Both the position numbers and the translations under genes were made by a program. Shown piece after piece: positions 17,856 to 27,533 of a DNA stretch of 64,000 bases (its first letter is position 1; the number at the start of each line of letters is the position of its first letter). The notes below the pieces were generated by a model, which had not been told where the DNA came from, did no database searches, and was given only the letters and a program-made list of their open reading frames with translations. The DNA lies in contig NZ_AP026738.1 of assembly GCF_002157685.2 (NCBI RefSeq), positions 1,054,001 to 1,118,000 on the forward strand. The letters run 5' to 3'. The stretch comes from Comamonas thiooxydans. Its GTDB lineage: Bacteria; Pseudomonadota; Gammaproteobacteria; Burkholderiales; Burkholderiaceae_C.

Positions 17856-20800
17856 ATGCCTGCCCGAAAAGAAAGTGACTGTATGACTGTGCCTTATGCA
17901 GAGGGAAGGAAGAGGGAGCAGACTGTGCCGCACTGGCGCAAATTGCTGAATGCAGGTCTGTTATGGGGCCTGGCGGCCACGGCGGCCCATGCCGTGGGGG
18001 TGCGCCAGTTCAGCCCGCAGGGCGATGTGAGCAAGGTGGGTCAGGTGGTGGTGCAGTTCGATGCAGCTGCCGTGCGCTTTGGCGACCCCAAGGCCGCTGC
18101 GCCGGTCAACCTGCAGTGCAGCAATGCCCAGGCCGCCAAGGGCACGGGGCGCTGGAACAGCGAAAAGGAATGGGTCTTCGACTTTGCCCAGAACCTGCCC
18201 GCAGGCGTGCGCTGCACGGCCCAGATCAACCCGCAGTTCAAGAGCGTTTCGGGTGGGGCCCTGACGGGCGCGGCCAGCTATCAATTTCAGACAGGCGGTC
18301 CGCAGGTGGCCAGCATTGCGCCCGACACCTATGAAGAGGTGGACGAGCAGCAGTACTTTGCCCTGCGCCTGACGGGTGCGGCATCCGTGGACAGCCTCAA
18401 GCAGCGCGTCTGGTGTACCTCCGAAGGAGTGGGCGAGCGCATTCCCGTGCAACTGATCGAGGGCAAGGACCGCGAGGCCGTGCTCCAGCAGCGTCATTGG
18501 GACAAGGATGCTGCCAAGAACCCGCAGAACTTCGCGGTGCTGGCCTGTAACCGCCGTCTGACCTCGGGCAGCAAGATGACCCTGGTCTATGGCAAGGGCG
18601 TGGCCATGGCCAATGGCCTGGTCAGCAAGGACGAGCAGCGCTATGAGTACCAGGTACGGCAGCCCTTCAGCGCCGACTTCAGCTGCGAGCGCGAGAACGC
18701 CAACGCCGCCTGCCTGCCGATTCGCCCCATGCGTCTGTCCTTCAGCGCGCCGGTGCCGCGCAAGCTGATCGAAGGCATACGCCTCAAGAGTGGTGCCTCG
18801 GCCGTGGCACCCATCATCGAGCAGAACGGCGACAAGCTGGCCGAGGATTCGCTGGTGGACAGCGTGACCTTCCCCGCCACCATGCAGCCGAACTCCAAGT
18901 ATGTGGTGGAGCTGCCGCCGCAGTTCAAGGATGCCGCGGGTCGCACGCTGAGCAATGCCAATATGTTCCCGCTGGCCACGGCCACGGGCAATATGCCGCC
19001 GCTGGTGAAGTTTGCCGCCGCACCCTTCGGCATCGTCGAGCGCTTTGCCGAAGGCCCCAAGGGCCCGGCGCTGCTGCCCGTGACGCTGCGCAATGTGGAG
19101 CCGCAGCTTCTGGGCAAGTCGCTGGACGCCAGCGTGGTGCGCACCAAGAAGGGCGGCTCGGACGCCGACATCATCGCCTGGCTCAAAAAGGTCGAGCGCT
19201 ATGACAGCTACAGCGTGGAGCGCAAGCGCGCTGCGCGTGATGTAAAGGTCTTGCCTCCTGTCATCAACGACGACAAGCATTGGGTGCAGACCCGCATGCT
19301 GTCGCTGCTGGACGGCCAGAGCCAGACCCAGACGCTGGAGCTGCCCAAGGCGGCCAAGAGCGACCCGCGCCCCTTCGAGGTCGTCGGCATTCCGCTGAAC
19401 CCGGGCTTCCAGGTAGTGGAGATCGCCTCGCCCATGCTGGGCCAGTCTCTGCTCGACGAAGGCTATGGAGCGGGCCGCACCATGTATGTGCGCACCTCGG
19501 TGCTGGTGACCAATCTGGCCGTGCACTTCAAGCTTGGGCGAGAGAACTCCGTGGCCTGGGTGACGACGCTGGACAAGGGCAAGGTGGTGCCGGGCGCCAC
19601 GGTGCAGGTCTCGGACTGCAACGGTCAGGCGATTGCTTCGGCCGTCAGTGATGCCCAGGGTTTGGTGACCTTTAACGGCCTCAATCCCAATCCGCCTTCC
19701 TGCAGCAACGAAGAAGGCTACTACCGCAGCAGCTCCTATTTCGTGAGTGCTCGGGCCAAGACCGAGGCTGGCGAGGAGCTGGCCTTTGTCTGGAGCAACT
19801 GGAACAAGGGCATAGAGTCCTGGCGTTTCAATGTGCCGACCAGCTCCAGCAACAAGCGCGACGAAGTCGCGCATACGGTGTTTGACCGCATGCTGTTCCG
19901 TGCCGGCGAAACCGTGTCCATGAAGCATTTTCTGCGTGCCCTGACGGGCCCCGGCAAGAACTCCACGGGCTTTGAGCAGACCCAGGACAAGCCTGACCGC
20001 CTGACTATCACCCATCTGGGCAGTGGCCAGCGCTTTACCCAGGCCCTGAGCTGGAATGCCAATGGCAGCGCGAGCAGCGAGTTTCCCATCTCCAAGGCCG
20101 CCAAGCTGGGCGAATATGCGGTGGAGCTGGGCTATACCAATGGCAGCGGCCGCCGCTCCAGCTTCAGCACTGGCATCTTCCGTGTCGAAGAGTTCCGCCT
20201 TCCCGTGATGGAGGGGCGTGTGGGCCCGGCCGGCAAGGAGCAGCTCTACGCTGTCAGCAGCGTGCCTGCCGAAGTGCAGATCAACTATGTCTCGGGCGGC
20301 GCTGCCGCCAATCTGCCGGTCAAGGTGTCGGCTCTGCTGCGCTCCAAATCGCTGGATTTCGCGGGCTGGGATGGCTTCAGCTTCAACCCGCCGCGCAGTG
20401 CCCAGGACGTGGGCAGCAGTGATGACGAGGAAAGCACCGCGGCTGACGACACCAAGGTCGTGGCCGACAAACTGCCCGTGACGCTGGACAAGAATGGTCT
20501 GGGCAAGGTTGCTATCGACAAGCTGCCCAAGTCCGGCGAGCCGCGCGAGCTGCTGATGGAAGCGACCTACGCCGATCCGAATGGCGAGGTGCAGACCCTG
20601 CGCAGCACGCGCACCATCTGGCCTGCCGCGGTGGTGGCGGGCGTGCGCTCCGAGAACTGGATTTCGGTGGATCGCAAGCTGCGCTTTCAGGCGCTGACGC
20701 TGGATACGGCAGGCAAGGCCCAGGCCGGCGTGCCCGTCAAGGTCGAGGCCGTGGCGCGCATCACCACCTCCAGCCGCAAGCGACTGGTGGGCGGCTTCTA

Positions 20801-23800
20801 CAGCTACGACAACCAGACCACGCTCAAGAATCTGGGCACCGTCTGCTCGGGCACCAGCGACAGCCATGGCTTGGTGCAATGCGAGGCCCAGCTGTCCCAG
20901 CCCGGAGAGGTGGAACTGATCGTCAAGGCTGCCGACAAGGACGGCCGCAGCAGCCAGGCCGCGACCTCGGTGTGGGTCACGGGCCAGGGCGAGCTCTGGT
21001 TCGGTGGCGAAGACCATGACCGCATGGATGTGCTGTCCGAGCGCAAGAGCTACGAGCCCGGCGAGACCGCGCGCTTCCAGGTGCGCATGCCCTTCCGCCG
21101 CGCCACGGCGCTGGTGGCCGTGGAGCGCGAAGGCATCGTCAGCACCCAGGTGGTGGAGCTGACGGGCGAGAACCCCACGGTGGACGTCAAGGTCGAAGAC
21201 AACTGGGGTCCCAACGCCTATGTCAGCGTGCTGGCGCTGCGTGGCCGCCTGATGGAAGTGCCCTGGTACAGCTTCTTCACCTGGGGCTTCAAGTCGCCGC
21301 TGGAATGGTGGCGTGCCTTCTGGAATGACGGCAAGGAATTCATCGCCCCGACTTCCATGGTGGACCTCTCCAAGCCCGCCTTCCGTTTCGGCATGTCCGA
21401 AATTCGCGTGGGCCTGAAGAGCAATACGCTGGACGTCAAGGTGTCCTCGGACAAGTCCAGCTACAAGGTGCGTGGCACGGCCAAGGTCACCATCAAGGCC
21501 ACGCTGCCCGATGGCAAGCCTGCTGCAGGTGCCCATGTGGCGCTGGCGGCCGTGGACCAGGCCTTGCTGGAGCTGATGCCCAACAGCAGCTGGAATCTGC
21601 TCGATGCCATGCTGACGCGCCGCGAATGGGGCGTGCAGACGGCAACCGCCCAGATGGAGGTGATCGGTCGGCGCCACTATGGCAAGAAGGCCGTGCCTGC
21701 GGGCGGCGGCGGTGGCCGCAGCCCCACACGCGAACTGCTGGACACCCTGCTGCTGTGGAAGCACGATGTGGTGCTGGACGGCAACGGCATGGCCCTGATC
21801 GAGGTGCCGCTCAACGATGCCCTGACCACCTTCCAGGTGGTGGCCGTGGCCGATGCGGGCGTGAGCCTGTTCGGTACCGGCCAGGCGGCGATCCGCACCA
21901 CGCAGGATCTGCAGATCATCAGCGGCCTGCCTCCCCTGGTGCGCGAGGACGATCAGTTCCGCGCCCAGGTCACGCTGCGCAACACCTCGGCCAAGGCCAT
22001 GAAGGTGGAGGTCACGCCGCGCGCCACCATGCTGGAGCTCAAGGCCCAGACCGTGGAAATCCCCGCTGGCGAGGCGCGTGAAGTGGCCTGGGATGTGAAG
22101 GCTCCGGCCCAGCTCTCCGGCACGCGTGCCGAAGCGCTGATCTGGGAGATTTCCGCGCGCGATACCGCTGGTGGCGCCGACGTGGCGCAGGATGCGCTCA
22201 AGATCAGCCAGCGCATCGTGCCCGCCGTGCCGCTGTCGGTGCAGCAGGCCACGCTGGTGCAGGTCAACGGCAACTACAGCGTGCCCGTGAATCCGCCCGC
22301 CGACGCGCTGCCCGGTCGTGGCGGCCTGCAGATGTCGCTGGTGCCCAAGCTGACCGAAGGTCTGCCCGGCGTGCGCGACTGGTGGGCCCGCTACCCCTAC
22401 TCCTGCCTGGAGCAGACCACCAGCAAGGCCGTTGGCATGAACAACGCCGAGCTGTGGGGAAGCACCATGGCCCAGCTGCCCAACTATCTGGACGGTGACG
22501 GCCTGGCGAACTACTTCCCGCCGCAGGATGGCTCTGCCAGCCGCGGCAGCGACACGCTGACCGCGCATCTGCTCAATATGTCGGCCATGGCACAGGGCGT
22601 TGACAAGCGCTTCGTGGTCCCGGCCGCAGAGCGCGCGCGCATGGAGGACGGCCTGATCGCGTTCGTGGAAGGCCGCATCCAGCGCAACTTCTGGAGCCCG
22701 CGCAAGGATCTGGAAATGCGCAAGCTGGCCGCCATCAGCGCGCTGGCACTGTCGGGCAAGGCCACGCCGCGCATGCTGGACAGCATCAATGCCACGCCCA
22801 ACCAGTGGCCCACGCACACGGTCATCGACTGGGTGATGCTGCTGCAACGCATGAGCGATGCGCCGCAGCGCGATGAGCGCCTGGCCCAGGCCATGCAGAT
22901 CCTGCGTGCCCGCCTGACCTTCAACGGCACGCGTGCCGGCTTCTCGACCGAGCAGGACGATGGCTGGTGGTGGCTGATGCAGGGCCCTGACGTGAATCTG
23001 GCGCGCCTGATTCTGGCGACCATCAACGATCCGGCCTGGACCGAGGACATGCCGCGTCTGGTCAGTGGCTTTATCGCGCGCCAGCAGGCCGGTGCCTGGA
23101 ACACGACCACGGCCAACCTCTGGGGCGCTCTGGCGCTGCGCCGCTTCTCGCAGAAGTTCGAGTCCGAGCCCGTGGCCGGCAGCACCGTGGCCAGCATGAA
23201 CGGCAACGAAGCCAAGGTGAACTGGGCCGATGTCAGGCGTGCCACGTCCGAGGATGCGCAGGGCACGGCCCATGCCAACAGCGTTTTCGGTGAACCCGTG
23301 CGCGCCGGCGGTCTGATGAACAACACTATGTTCATGCCCTGGGCCAAGGCCGGCAAGGGACAGCTCAGCGTGACGCAGCAAGGCACGGGCAAGCCCTGGC
23401 TGACCGTGCAGTCCGTGGCGGCCGTGCAGCTGAAGGCGCCGTTCAGCGCCGGCTACACCATCAAGAAGACCGTCACGCCGGTGGAGCAGGCGGACAAGGG
23501 TCTGTTTGGTGGCGGCCAGTACACGCGCGGCGATGTGCTGCGCGTGACGCTGGAGGTGCAGGCCAAGACCGATATGACCTGGGTGGCCATCACTGACCCC
23601 ATCCCCACGGGGGCGACGATTCTGGGTGGCGGCCTGGGCCGTGATTCGGAGATCGCGTCCAAGGGCGAGAAGCAGGAAGGCGCCGGCTGGCTGGCCTACG
23701 AAGAGCGCAGCTTCGAGTCCTACCGCGCCTACTACCAGTACCTGCCCGCAGGGACGACCAAGGTCGAATACACGGTGCGCCTGAACAACGCCGGTGAATT

Positions 23801-23894
23801 CGCCCTGCCGCCCACGCGTGCCGAAGCGCTGTATGCGCCCGAGATGTTTGGCGAGATTCCCAACGCCAAGCTCAAGGTGGTGATGCCCAAGTAA
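17856..23894 (+). CDS. Bacterial alpha-2-macroglobulin family protein with thioester motif
   Basis: This is a very large (2012 residues) periplasmic protein of the bacterial alpha-2-macroglobulin family, protease traps thought to guard the cell envelope. The thioester motif CLEQ is intact at residues 1517-1520 (YPYSCLEQTTSKAVG), preceded by the family stretch FQVVAVADAGVSLFGTGQA. A signal peptide ends near TAAHA; no lipobox cysteine follows, so it is probably soluble, unlike the lipoprotein of E. coli. The C-terminal DPIPTGATILGGGL region matches the receptor-like end of the family. An alternative ATG at 17883 fits the signal peptide equally well. In many proteobacteria this gene adjoins pbpC; here pbpC lies 6.7 kb downstream. 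Confidence 0.93.
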   Translation: MPARKESDCMTVPYAEGRKREQTVPHWRKLLNAGLLWGLAATAAHAVGVRQFSPQGDVSKVGQVVVQFDAAAVRFGDPKAAAPVNLQCSNAQAAKGTGRWNSEKEWVFDFAQNLPAGVRCTAQINPQFKSVSGGALTGAASYQFQTGGPQVASIAPDTYEEVDEQQYFALRLTGAASVDSLKQRVWCTSEGVGERIPVQLIEGKDREAVLQQRHWDKDAAKNPQNFAVLACNRRLTSGSKMTLVYGKGVAMANGLVSKDEQRYEYQVRQPFSADFSCERENANAACLPIRPMRLSFSAPVPRKLIEGIRLKSGASAVAPIIEQNGDKLAEDSLVDSVTFPATMQPNSKYVVELPPQFKDAAGRTLSNANMFPLATATGNMPPLVKFAAAPFGIVERFAEGPKGPALLPVTLRNVEPQLLGKSLDASVVRTKKGGSDADIIAWLKKVERYDSYSVERKRAARDVKVLPPVINDDKHWVQTRMLSLLDGQSQTQTLELPKAAKSDPRPFEVVGIPLNPGFQVVEIASPMLGQSLLDEGYGAGRTMYVRTSVLVTNLAVHFKLGRENSVAWVTTLDKGKVVPGATVQVSDCNGQAIASAVSDAQGLVTFNGLNPNPPSCSNEEGYYRSSSYFVSARAKTEAGEELAFVWSNWNKGIESWRFNVPTSSSNKRDEVAHTVFDRMLFRAGETVSMKHFLRALTGPGKNSTGFEQTQDKPDRLTITHLGSGQRFTQALSWNANGSASSEFPISKAAKLGEYAVELGYTNGSGRRSSFSTGIFRVEEFRLPVMEGRVGPAGKEQLYAVSSVPAEVQINYVSGGAAANLPVKVSALLRSKSLDFAGWDGFSFNPPRSAQDVGSSDDEESTAADDTKVVADKLPVTLDKNGLGKVAIDKLPKSGEPRELLMEATYADPNGEVQTLRSTRTIWPAAVVAGVRSENWISVDRKLRFQALTLDTAGKAQAGVPVKVEAVARITTSSRKRLVGGFYSYDNQTTLKNLGTVCSGTSDSHGLVQCEAQLSQPGEVELIVKAADKDGRSSQAATSVWVTGQGELWFGGEDHDRMDVLSERKSYEPGETARFQVRMPFRRATALVAVEREGIVSTQVVELTGENPTVDVKVEDNWGPNAYVSVLALRGRLMEVPWYSFFTWGFKSPLEWWRAFWNDGKEFIAPTSMVDLSKPAFRFGMSEIRVGLKSNTLDVKVSSDKSSYKVRGTAKVTIKATLPDGKPAAGAHVALAAVDQALLELMPNSSWNLLDAMLTRREWGVQTATAQMEVIGRRHYGKKAVPAGGGGGRSPTRELLDTLLLWKHDVVLDGNGMALIEVPLNDALTTFQVVAVADAGVSLFGTGQAAIRTTQDLQIISGLPPLVREDDQFRAQVTLRNTSAKAMKVEVTPRATMLELKAQTVEIPAGEAREVAWDVKAPAQLSGTRAEALIWEISARDTAGGADVAQDALKISQRIVPAVPLSVQQATLVQVNGNYSVPVNPPADALPGRGGLQMSLVPKLTEGLPGVRDWWARYPYSCLEQTTSKAVGMNNAELWGSTMAQLPNYLDGDGLANYFPPQDGSASRGSDTLTAHLLNMSAMAQGVDKRFVVPAAERARMEDGLIAFVEGRIQRNFWSPRKDLEMRKLAAISALALSGKATPRMLDSINATPNQWPTHTVIDWVMLLQRMSDAPQRDERLAQAMQILRARLTFNGTRAGFSTEQDDGWWWLMQGPDVNLARLILATINDPAWTEDMPRLVSGFIARQQAGAWNTTTANLWGALALRRFSQKFESEPVAGSTVASMNGNEAKVNWADVRRATSEDAQGTAHANSVFGEPVRAGGLMNNTMFMPWAKAGKGQLSVTQQGTGKPWLTVQSVAAVQLKAPFSAGYTIKKTVTPVEQADKGLFGGGQYTRGDVLRVTLEVQAKTDMTWVAITDPIPTGATILGGGLGRDSEIASKGEKQEGAGWLAYEERSFESYRAYYQYLPAGTTKVEYTVRLNNAGEFALPPTRAEALYAPEMFGEIPNAKLKVVMPK

Positions 23895-23922
23895 GCCCTT
23901 AGCGGTTTATCGGCCCTGCGCC

Positions 23923-23957
23923 AAGCCCCGGTCTGCGCCAGCAGCCGGGGCTTTTTC
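23923..23957 (+). terminator. Intrinsic terminator after the macroglobulin gene
   Basis: A 9-bp GC-rich stem (23923-23931 with 23945-23953) is followed by a T run. It separates the macroglobulin gene from the ABC transporter operon. Confidence 0.82.
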
Positions 23958-23964
23958 ATGCACT

Positions 23965-24080
23965 GGTGCTATGGATAGGGAAGCTGCTTGCGCCTTTGAA
24001 CAGCCTGATTCAAAGGTATTCCAATCTGAAATCTATGAATGGAGAGCACAAACAGCTCCTGTTTTTGATAGCGCTCAAGT
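23965..24080. repeat. Dispersed intergenic repeat, copy 2
   Basis: The segment contains AGCTGCTTGCGCCTTTG near the left end and ACAGCTCCTGTTTTTGATAG near the right end, the same paired blocks as copy 1 at 8503. It fills most of the gap between the macroglobulin gene and the ABC operon. Confidence 0.5.
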
Positions 24081-24110
24081 TGACACGCGGCTGTCATCCA
24101 GTCTTTCTAG
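24080..24110 (+). promoter_or_regulatory. Candidate promoter / PhoB half-site of the ugp-like operon
   Basis: TTGACA at 24080 matches the -35 consensus. An exact PhoB half-site CTGTCAT lies at 24091-24097, followed after six bases by TTTCTAG, the same arrangement as upstream of phoX. The related heptamer TTGACAC lies 11 bases before CTGTCAT, the spacing of a Pho box. Only 9 bases separate the motif from the ATG and no ribosome site is visible, so the mRNA may be nearly leaderless. Confidence 0.35.
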
Positions 24111-24119
24111 ACTGGCGCG

Positions 24120-25241
24120 ATGTCTTTGATCGAGCTGGAGAACGTCGCCAAATCCTGGGGTGACGCCACGGCCCTGCATGCCGTGAGTCTGCGCATTGAA
24201 CCAGGCTCGTTCTGCGTCCTGCTCGGCCCTTCGGGCTGCGGCAAATCCACCACCTTGCGCATGATTGCCGGGCTGGACATGCCCAGCTCGGGGTCGGTGC
24301 GCATCGATGGTCGCGACGTTACCCATCTGCCGCCAGCGGAGCGCGGCATTGCCATGGTGTTCCAGAACTATGCGCTGTTCCCGCATCTGAGCGTGGCCGA
24401 CAACATCCAGTTCGGTCTGCAGGTGCGCAAGGTCGGCAAGGCCGAGCGCGAGCAGCGTCTCAGGCAAACGGCCGAGCTGCTGGGACTGACGGCGCTGCTG
24501 GAGCGCCGGCCCGGGCAACTCTCGGGCGGCCAGCAGCAACGCGTGGCGCTGGGCCGTGCGCTGGTGGCGCAGGCCAGGGTCTGCCTGATGGATGAACCGC
24601 TGTCCAACCTCGATGCCCAGCTGCGCCAGGAAATGCGCGCCGAGCTGCGCGAGTTGCAGCAGCGTCTGGGCCTCACGGTGGTCTATGTGACCCACGATCA
24701 GGCCGAGGCCATGAGCATGGCCGATCAGGTGGTGCTGCTCAACAAGGGCCTGGTGGAACAGGCCGCCGGGCCGCGCGAGATCTATGCCAAGCCCGCAACC
24801 ACGTTTGCCGCGCGCTTTATCGGCACGCCCGCCATGAACATCGTGGCCCTGCAGGGCAACCGGATTGCCGGCAGCGATGTGGTCGTGGCCCCGGATCTGG
24901 TGGCGGGCGGAGCCTATCCGCAGGCGCTGGGCGTGCGGCCCGAGGTGATTGCCGTGGCGCGCGATGCCGATGGCGCCGCCGAGGGCGATGGCAAGCACAT
25001 TGAGGCCACCGTGCAGGGCTTTGAATATCTGGGCGCCGATCTGGTGCTGCGCTGCCGGGTGGGCAGCGAGCTGCTGACGGTGCGCGTGCCCGGCCATGCC
25101 CATGCCGATCTGCGGCCCGGGCAGGCCGTGTTCCTGTGCTGGCCGCAGCAGGCTGCGCACTGGTTCGATGCCCAGGGCGGGCGCATTCATGTGTGCGGGC
25201 AGGCGGTGGAATCCGCCCGCTCCTTGCTGGCCGCAGCCTGA
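24120..25241 (+). CDS. ugpC: ABC transporter ATP-binding protein, UgpC/MalK-like
   Basis: The 373-residue ATPase powers import by the operon that follows. Walker A is GPSGCGKST at 36-44, the signature LSGGQ at 134-138, Walker B VCLMDE at 154-159, and the switch histidine lies in VTHDQAEAM. A C-terminal OB-fold (TOBE) regulatory region (about 235-373) places it in the MalK/UgpC class that serves sugar and glycerol-3-phosphate importers. It is the first gene of a cluster in order ATPase, binding protein, permease, permease, unlike the E. coli ugpBAECQ order. The symbol is by similarity and context; another polyol or sugar phosphate substrate is possible. Confidence 0.85.
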   Translation: MSLIELENVAKSWGDATALHAVSLRIEPGSFCVLLGPSGCGKSTTLRMIAGLDMPSSGSVRIDGRDVTHLPPAERGIAMVFQNYALFPHLSVADNIQFGLQVRKVGKAEREQRLRQTAELLGLTALLERRPGQLSGGQQQRVALGRALVAQARVCLMDEPLSNLDAQLRQEMRAELRELQQRLGLTVVYVTHDQAEAMSMADQVVLLNKGLVEQAAGPREIYAKPATTFAARFIGTPAMNIVALQGNRIAGSDVVVAPDLVAGGAYPQALGVRPEVIAVARDADGAAEGDGKHIEATVQGFEYLGADLVLRCRVGSELLTVRVPGHAHADLRPGQAVFLCWPQQAAHWFDAQGGRIHVCGQAVESARSLLAAA

Positions 25242-25287
25242 GCCGCCGGCGTTTTCCATTGTCTGCAAATCCCGAGGAGAGATTCCC

Positions 25288-26577
25288 ATGCGTCGTCAAA
25301 CCTTTGTTCACGGCCTGTTCGCCGCTGCCGCCGGCCTTGGCCTGGCGGGCACTGCTCTTGCACAGTCCCCGCTGGAAGTGCCTTTCTATTACCCCGTGGC
25401 CGTGGGCGGCCCCATCACCAAGGTGATAGACGGCTATGCGGCGGACTTCAACAAGGCGCATCCGCAGTACAAGCTCACGCCCATCTATGCGGGCACCTAT
25501 CAGGAAACCATCGTCAAGGCGCTGACGGCGCACAAGGCGGGCAAGGCGCCAGCGACCTCGGTGCTGCTGTCCACCGATATGTTCACGCTGATGGACGAGG
25601 GCGCGATTGCGCCCATCGACGACTTCGTGAAGACCGATGCCGACAAGGCCTGGCTCAAGGGCTTTTACCCGGCCTTCATGGCCAACAGCCAGACCGGTGG
25701 CAAGACCTGGGGCGTGCCCTTTCAGCGCTCCACCGTGGTCATGTACTACAACAAGGAAGCTTTCAAGGAGGCTGGCCTGAGCCCCGACAAGGCGCCCCAG
25801 AACTGGAAGGAGCTCAAGGAGGCAGCCCACAAGCTGACCAGGAAGGACGCCAGCGGCAAGGTCGTGCAATACGGCATCCAGATTCCGTCCACCGGCTTTG
25901 GCTACTGGATGCTGCAGACCCTGACCACGCCCAATGATGTGCTGCTGGCCAACGAGTCTGGCACCCGCGTCATGCTCAACCACCCCAAGGTGGTGGAAGC
26001 GCTGAACTTCTGGGTCAGCCTGGTCAAGGATGGCGTGCACCCGGCAGGTGTGGTGGAGTGGGGAACGACGCCCAGGGACTTCATGGAAAAGAAGGCCGCC
26101 ATCATCGTGACGACCACGGGCAATCTCACCAATATCCGTGCCAATGCCAAGTTCGACTTCGGCGTGGGCCAGATCGCCGGCAATGTCCGCAAGGGCTCGC
26201 CCACGGGCGGGGGCAATTTCTACATCTTCAAGAACGCGCCCAGGGAGCAGCAGCAGGCTGCGTTCGAGTTTGCCAAATGGGTGACCCAGCCCGAGCGTGC
26301 CGCCCAGTGGAGCATGGACAGCGGCTATGTGGCGGTCTCGCCTGCGGCTTACGAGACGCCTGCGCTCAAGAAGTACGGCCAGGAATTTCCTCAGGCCCTG
26401 GTGGCGCGTGACCAGTTGCCCGTGTCGGTGGCCGAGTATTCCACCCATGAGAACCAGCGCGTGACCAAGGTGCTCAACGATGCGATCCAGGCGGCCCTGA
26501 ACGGCACCAAGACCGCAGCCCAGGCCATGGACGACGCGCAGAAGGAATCCGACCGCATTCTGCGTCGCTACAAGTAA
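25288..26577 (+). CDS. ugpB: Extracellular solute-binding protein, UgpB-like
   Basis: The 429-residue periplasmic protein is of the family 1 (maltose/glycerol-phosphate) binding class. The signal peptide is MRRQTFVHGLFAAAAGLGLAGTALA with cleavage before QSPLEV. Features shared with UgpB-like proteins are the YAADFNKAHPQYKLTPIYAGTYQETI opening lobe (split here over two strands), PFQRSTVVMYYNKEAF, and GGGNFYIFKNAPREQQQAAFEF. A GAGGAGA ribosome site precedes the ATG at 25288. It delivers substrate to the permease pair encoded next; its stop overlaps the permease start by one base. sn-Glycerol-3-phosphate or a glycerophosphodiester is the likeliest ligand, by family. Confidence 0.83.
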   Translation: MRRQTFVHGLFAAAAGLGLAGTALAQSPLEVPFYYPVAVGGPITKVIDGYAADFNKAHPQYKLTPIYAGTYQETIVKALTAHKAGKAPATSVLLSTDMFTLMDEGAIAPIDDFVKTDADKAWLKGFYPAFMANSQTGGKTWGVPFQRSTVVMYYNKEAFKEAGLSPDKAPQNWKELKEAAHKLTRKDASGKVVQYGIQIPSTGFGYWMLQTLTTPNDVLLANESGTRVMLNHPKVVEALNFWVSLVKDGVHPAGVVEWGTTPRDFMEKKAAIIVTTTGNLTNIRANAKFDFGVGQIAGNVRKGSPTGGGNFYIFKNAPREQQQAAFEFAKWVTQPERAAQWSMDSGYVAVSPAAYETPALKKYGQEFPQALVARDQLPVSVAEYSTHENQRVTKVLNDAIQAALNGTKTAAQAMDDAQKESDRILRRYK

Positions 26578-27533
26578 TGAGCAGTCCGGCGCTTGAACCC
26601 GGCAAGGGCGCCATGTCTGCGCCCTTGCCATCCAGGGCCGCCCGCGGGCTGGCGCAGGCCGCAGCACGAAAGCAGGCCGTGCATGCCTGGCTGCTGCTCA
26701 TGCCGGCGCTGGTGCTGCTGCTGGGCTTTACACATTGGCCGGCCTTGTCCACGTTGATCGACAGCCTGCATGCCACGGGTCGTGGCGGCCAGTCCGGAGA
26801 ATGGGTGGGGCTGGAAAACTATGCGCTCATGGTCGACGACCCCGTGTTCTGGCAGGCCGTGCGCAACAACCTCTGGTTTGCCGCAGCCACCATTCCGCTG
26901 TCCATGGGACTGGCCTTGCTGATGGCGCTGTGGGTCAACGAGAAGCTCGCGGGGCGGGCCTTGCTGCGCATGGCCTATTTCACGCCCACAGTGCTGCCCA
27001 TGATTGCAGTGGCCAATATCTGGCTGTTCTTCTACACGCCTCAGTACGGACTGCTGGAGCAGTTGCGCGGCGCACTGGGTCTGGAGGCGCACAACTGGCT
27101 GGGCGATCCATCCACGGCCCTGGCCTGCATCACGCTGGTGGCCGTGTGGAAGGAGGCCGGCTTTTTCATGATCTTCTATCTGGCCGCGCTGCAGACGCTC
27201 AATCCCAGCCTCAAGGAGGCAGCGGTCATCGAAGGCGCATCGCGCTGGTATTTCCTGCGCCGCGTGCAGTGGCCGCTGCTCATGCCGACCACGCTGTTCA
27301 TCCTGGTCAACGCCGTGATCAATGCCTTCCGGCTGGTGGACCATGTGTTCATCCTCACGCGCGGCGGGCCGGACAATGCCTCCACGCTGCTGCTCTATCA
27401 CCTCTACGAAGTGGGTTTCAAGTTCTGGGATACCGGCTATGCCGCGGCCATCACCGTGGTGCTGGTTTTGGTGCTGGCTGCCATGGCGCTGTTCCAGTTC
27501 TTCGTGCTGGACAAAAAGGTGCACTATCAATGA
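26577..27533 (+). CDS. ugpA: ABC transporter permease, UgpA-like
   Basis: The 318-residue inner-membrane permease is of the MalF/UgpA class with about six helices. The cytoplasmic EAA coupling loop is visible as LKEAAVIEGASRWYFLRRVQWPLL (from about residue 213). The first helix follows a 40-residue charged N-terminus (KQAVHAWLLLMPALVLLLGF). It starts on the last base of the ugpB stop and overlaps the next permease by 4 bases, so the three are translationally coupled. Confidence 0.86.
   Translation: MSSPALEPGKGAMSAPLPSRAARGLAQAAARKQAVHAWLLLMPALVLLLGFTHWPALSTLIDSLHATGRGGQSGEWVGLENYALMVDDPVFWQAVRNNLWFAAATIPLSMGLALLMALWVNEKLAGRALLRMAYFTPTVLPMIAVANIWLFFYTPQYGLLEQLRGALGLEAHNWLGDPSTALACITLVAVWKEAGFFMIFYLAALQTLNPSLKEAAVIEGASRWYFLRRVQWPLLMPTTLFILVNAVINAFRLVDHVFILTRGGPDNASTLLLYHLYEVGFKFWDTGYAAAITVVLVLVLAAMALFQFFVLDKKVHYQ

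Noticed and set aside
17961-23381. A stop-free frame of 1806 codons on the minus strand opposite the macroglobulin gene
   Set aside because: Shadow of the real gene: high-GC codon use leaves the antisense frame open. Its translation is His/Gly/Arg-biased with no recognisable domain and no ribosome site.
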